From Leptofilum sp050292445 (GTDB lineage Bacteria; Chloroflexota; Anaerolineae; Promineifilales; Promineifilaceae), in NCBI GenBank assembly GCA_050292445.1, contig JBNKLQ010000306.1:1-6791 (forward strand): a DNA stretch of 6,791 nt, read 5' to 3'. A model generated the notes under the pieces. It was not told the DNA's origin, did no database searches, and saw nothing but the letters and a program-made list of their open reading frames with translations. The position numbers were made by a program, and so were the translations under genes. This document shows, in pieces, positions 5,224 to 6,791 of this stretch. Position 1 is the first letter of the stretch; the number at the start of each line of letters is the position of its first letter.

Positions 5224-6791
5224 ATGACACAGCCAAAACCCCACACGTTTGCCACCTTGGTGGATATGTTGCGCTTGCGCGCCAACAGCAGCCCAGACAA
5301 ATCCTTATACATTTTTCTGGCCGATGGCGAAACAGATGAACGGCCGTTAACCTACGCCCAACTCGACCAACGCGCCCGCCAAATCGCCCTCCTCCTGCAA
5401 GAACAAGGCAGCGTCGGCGACCGCGCCTTGCTGCTTTACCCGCCAGGGCTGGACTACATCGCCGCCTTTTTTGGCTGTTTGTACGCAGGCTGGATTGCAG
5501 TGCCTTCCTACCCACCGCGCCGTAACCGGCACGACGCCCGCCTGCAAGCCATCATGGATGATGCCCAAGCTACCGTCGTCCTCACCGACAACGACACCTA
5601 CCAGGACCGCCAATCGCGCCTCAAGCACATGCCCGATCTGGCAGAAATGCACTGGATTGCCGTCGATACGATTACCAATGACGCCGACGCCTGGCAAATG
5701 CCAAGCATCACCCCGCAAAACGTCGCTTTTTTGCAATACACTTCCGGCTCCACTGGGGAACCCAAAGGCGTCATGCTGTCGCACCACAATCTACTCAGCA
5801 ATCTGGCTCTCATCTACAAAGGGTTTGAGCTGAGCGAACGCAGTCAGGGAGTCAGCTGGCTACCACCTTATCACGACATGGGCCTCATCGGCGGCATTTT
5901 GCAGCCAATTTACTGCCACGGCTGGACCGTGCTCATGTCTCCCTTTGCCTTCCTACAAAAGCCTGTTCGATGGCTGAATGCGCTGTCCAAATATGAAGCC
6001 ACCATCAGCGGCGCGCCAAACTTTGCCTACCAGTTGTGTATCGACAATATCACGCCAGAGCAGCGTGAAGGGCTGGATTTAAGCCGCTGGACGCTGGCTT
6101 ACAACGGCGCAGAACCGATTCGCCAGGAAACGCTGCTCGCCTTTGCCAAAACATTTGCCCCCAATGGCTTCAAATTGTCTTCATTTTATCCCTGCTACGG
6201 GCTGGCCGAAGCCACCCTGATTGTGACCGGTAGTGACAGAAGCAGCGAACCAGTTTACGGCCGTTTCCAAACCACCTCGCTAGAACAAAACCACGCCCAA
6301 CCAACCGACGATGAGAATGACGGCCGTTTACTCGTCAGCAGCGGAACCCGCTTACTGGATGAACAACAGATCCGCATCGTCGATCCGCAAACACACACCG
6401 CCTGCACCGACGGCGAAATTGGCGAAATTTGGGTCAGCGGCAACAGTGTATCCCAAGGCTATTGGCAAAATCCTGTAGCCACCGCCCAAACCTTCCACAC
6501 CAGAATCCCCGGAGACAAAACGCCCTACATGCGCACGGGCGATCTCGGCTTTTTGCAGGATGGCCAACTTTACGTCACCGGCCGCCTGAAAGAACTGCTC
6601 ATCATTCGCGGCCGCAACCATTATCCGCAAGACATCGAAAAGACGGCCCAAGCCAGCCACGAAGCGCTCGCGCCAGACGCTGGCGCGGCCTTCACCATCG
6701 AAGTCGGTGGTGAAGAAAAGCTGTTCCTGGTGCACGAAGTCAAGCGCAGCCACCGGCGCACCGACATCGCCGAAGCGGCCCCCATTTTGCG
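5224..6791 (+). CDS. Fatty acyl-AMP ligase (FAAL), 3'-truncated by the window edge
   Basis: The frame from ATG 5224 is open to the right edge, giving 522 residues and no stop. It is an adenylate-forming enzyme. Motifs in order: YPPGLDYIAAFFGCLYAG and AVPSYPPRR (72-100), typical of FAALs; the P-loop YTSGSTGEPKGVM (172-184, Lys181); WLPPYHDMGLIGG (212-224); NGAEPI (294-299); YGLAEAT (325-331); GEIGEIWVSG (397-406); TGDLGF (438-443) with Asp440; and GRLKELLIIRGRNHYPQDIE (453-472), where the C-terminal domain begins. FAALs are usually about 580 residues, so only the end is missing unless PKS or NRPS domains are fused after it. FAALs activate a fatty acid as acyl-AMP and pass it to a carrier protein, often as the starter of a lipopeptide or polyketide. 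The ribosome binding site is weak (GGTAACGGA region). The gene is 132 bases beyond fkbH, behind an inverted repeat, so it may have its own promoter. Confidence 0.93.
   Translation, partial: MTQPKPHTFATLVDMLRLRANSSPDKSLYIFLADGETDERPLTYAQLDQRARQIALLLQEQGSVGDRALLLYPPGLDYIAAFFGCLYAGWIAVPSYPPRRNRHDARLQAIMDDAQATVVLTDNDTYQDRQSRLKHMPDLAEMHWIAVDTITNDADAWQMPSITPQNVAFLQYTSGSTGEPKGVMLSHHNLLSNLALIYKGFELSERSQGVSWLPPYHDMGLIGGILQPIYCHGWTVLMSPFAFLQKPVRWLNALSKYEATISGAPNFAYQLCIDNITPEQREGLDLSRWTLAYNGAEPIRQETLLAFAKTFAPNGFKLSSFYPCYGLAEATLIVTGSDRSSEPVYGRFQTTSLEQNHAQPTDDENDGRLLVSSGTRLLDEQQIRIVDPQTHTACTDGEIGEIWVSGNSVSQGYWQNPVATAQTFHTRIPGDKTPYMRTGDLGFLQDGQLYVTGRLKELLIIRGRNHYPQDIEKTAQASHEALAPDAGAAFTIEVGGEEKLFLVHEVKRSHRRTDIAEAAPIL

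Larger units (their letters stand above)
614..6327. repeat. Highly iterated palindrome ACGGCCGT, ten exact copies
   Basis: Exact copies start at 614, 691, 1599, 1756, 2729, 3615, 4949, 5340, 6257 and 6320. One-mismatch forms are at 867 (TCGGCCGT) and 3494 (ACGGCCGA). About 0.1 copy is expected in 6.8 kb of random sequence. Copies are in all three codon phases (for example NGR, TAV, and RP) and one is intergenic, so protein sequence does not explain them. The flanks often extend the site towards AACGGCCGTT. The pattern resembles the HIP1 palindrome of cyanobacteria in behaviour, though the sequence is different. Confidence 0.85.

Noticed and set aside
5471..5833. Overlapping frames on both strands within the FAAL region, including a 120-codon + strand frame.
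   Set aside because: They are shadows of the long FAAL frame, which carries every expected motif and has no stop in the window.
1..6791. CRISPR arrays, tRNA or rRNA genes, transposase genes.
   Set aside because: No regularly spaced repeats, tRNA-like cloverleaf or transposase-like protein was recognised on either strand.

Overview
The window carries part of what looks like a polyketide or lipopeptide biosynthetic cluster, read left to right on the + strand. The host is probably an environmental bacterium with mid-range G+C. The mix of TTG starts, a cluster encoding FkbH-like and FAAL proteins, the PKS-derived acyltransferase subtype and a strongly iterated palindrome (ACGGCCGT) would fit a filamentous Chloroflexota (Anaerolineae-like). 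That taxonomic guess rests on general impression, not on a marker gene, and a cyanobacterium or another phylum is not excluded.

Layout. Bases 1-768 are the 3' part of a pirin-family cupin gene, probably unrelated to the cluster. Bases 769-1203 hold no convincing gene. They contain short direct repeats (TTTGC(T)AGTTA) and a perfect 11-bp inverted repeat just ahead of the next gene, so this is the likely control region of the cluster. Then come four same-strand genes: a free-standing acyltransferase (1204-2709) that still carries the linker sequences found on either side of an AT domain in modular polyketide synthases; a 3-hydroxyacyl-CoA dehydrogenase of the FkbK/AsmK/ZmaG/OzmG type (2798-3655); a small acyl carrier protein (3695-3943); and an FkbH-type glyceryl-transferase/phosphatase (4021-5091). 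A G+C-rich inverted repeat (5100-5174) followed by a T-rich stretch separates these from a fatty acyl-AMP ligase (FAAL) gene that starts at 5224 and runs off the right edge.

How they fit together. In known pathways, FkbH-like proteins take a glyceryl unit from 1,3-bisphosphoglycerate onto a dedicated carrier protein, FkbK-like dehydrogenases oxidise the C3 hydroxyl, and an acyl-CoA-dehydrogenase-like enzyme (FkbI/ZmaE) completes oxidation to hydroxymalonyl-ACP, which may be O-methylated to methoxymalonyl-ACP. A discrete acyltransferase can then deliver the unit to a PKS in trans. The window has the dehydrogenase, carrier, FkbH and a discrete acyltransferase, but neither the FkbI-like enzyme nor an O-methyltransferase. 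The FAAL next door suggests the assembly line starts from an activated fatty acid. My reading is a lipid-primed PKS or PKS/NRPS pathway that uses an ACP-linked C2-oxygenated extender unit; the product cannot be deduced from this window.

The most notable signals beyond the genes are the acyltransferase that looks cut out of a modular PKS, the missing oxidation step, the roughly 100-fold excess of the palindrome ACGGCCGT, and two long perfect inverted repeats, one upstream of and one inside the acyltransferase gene.
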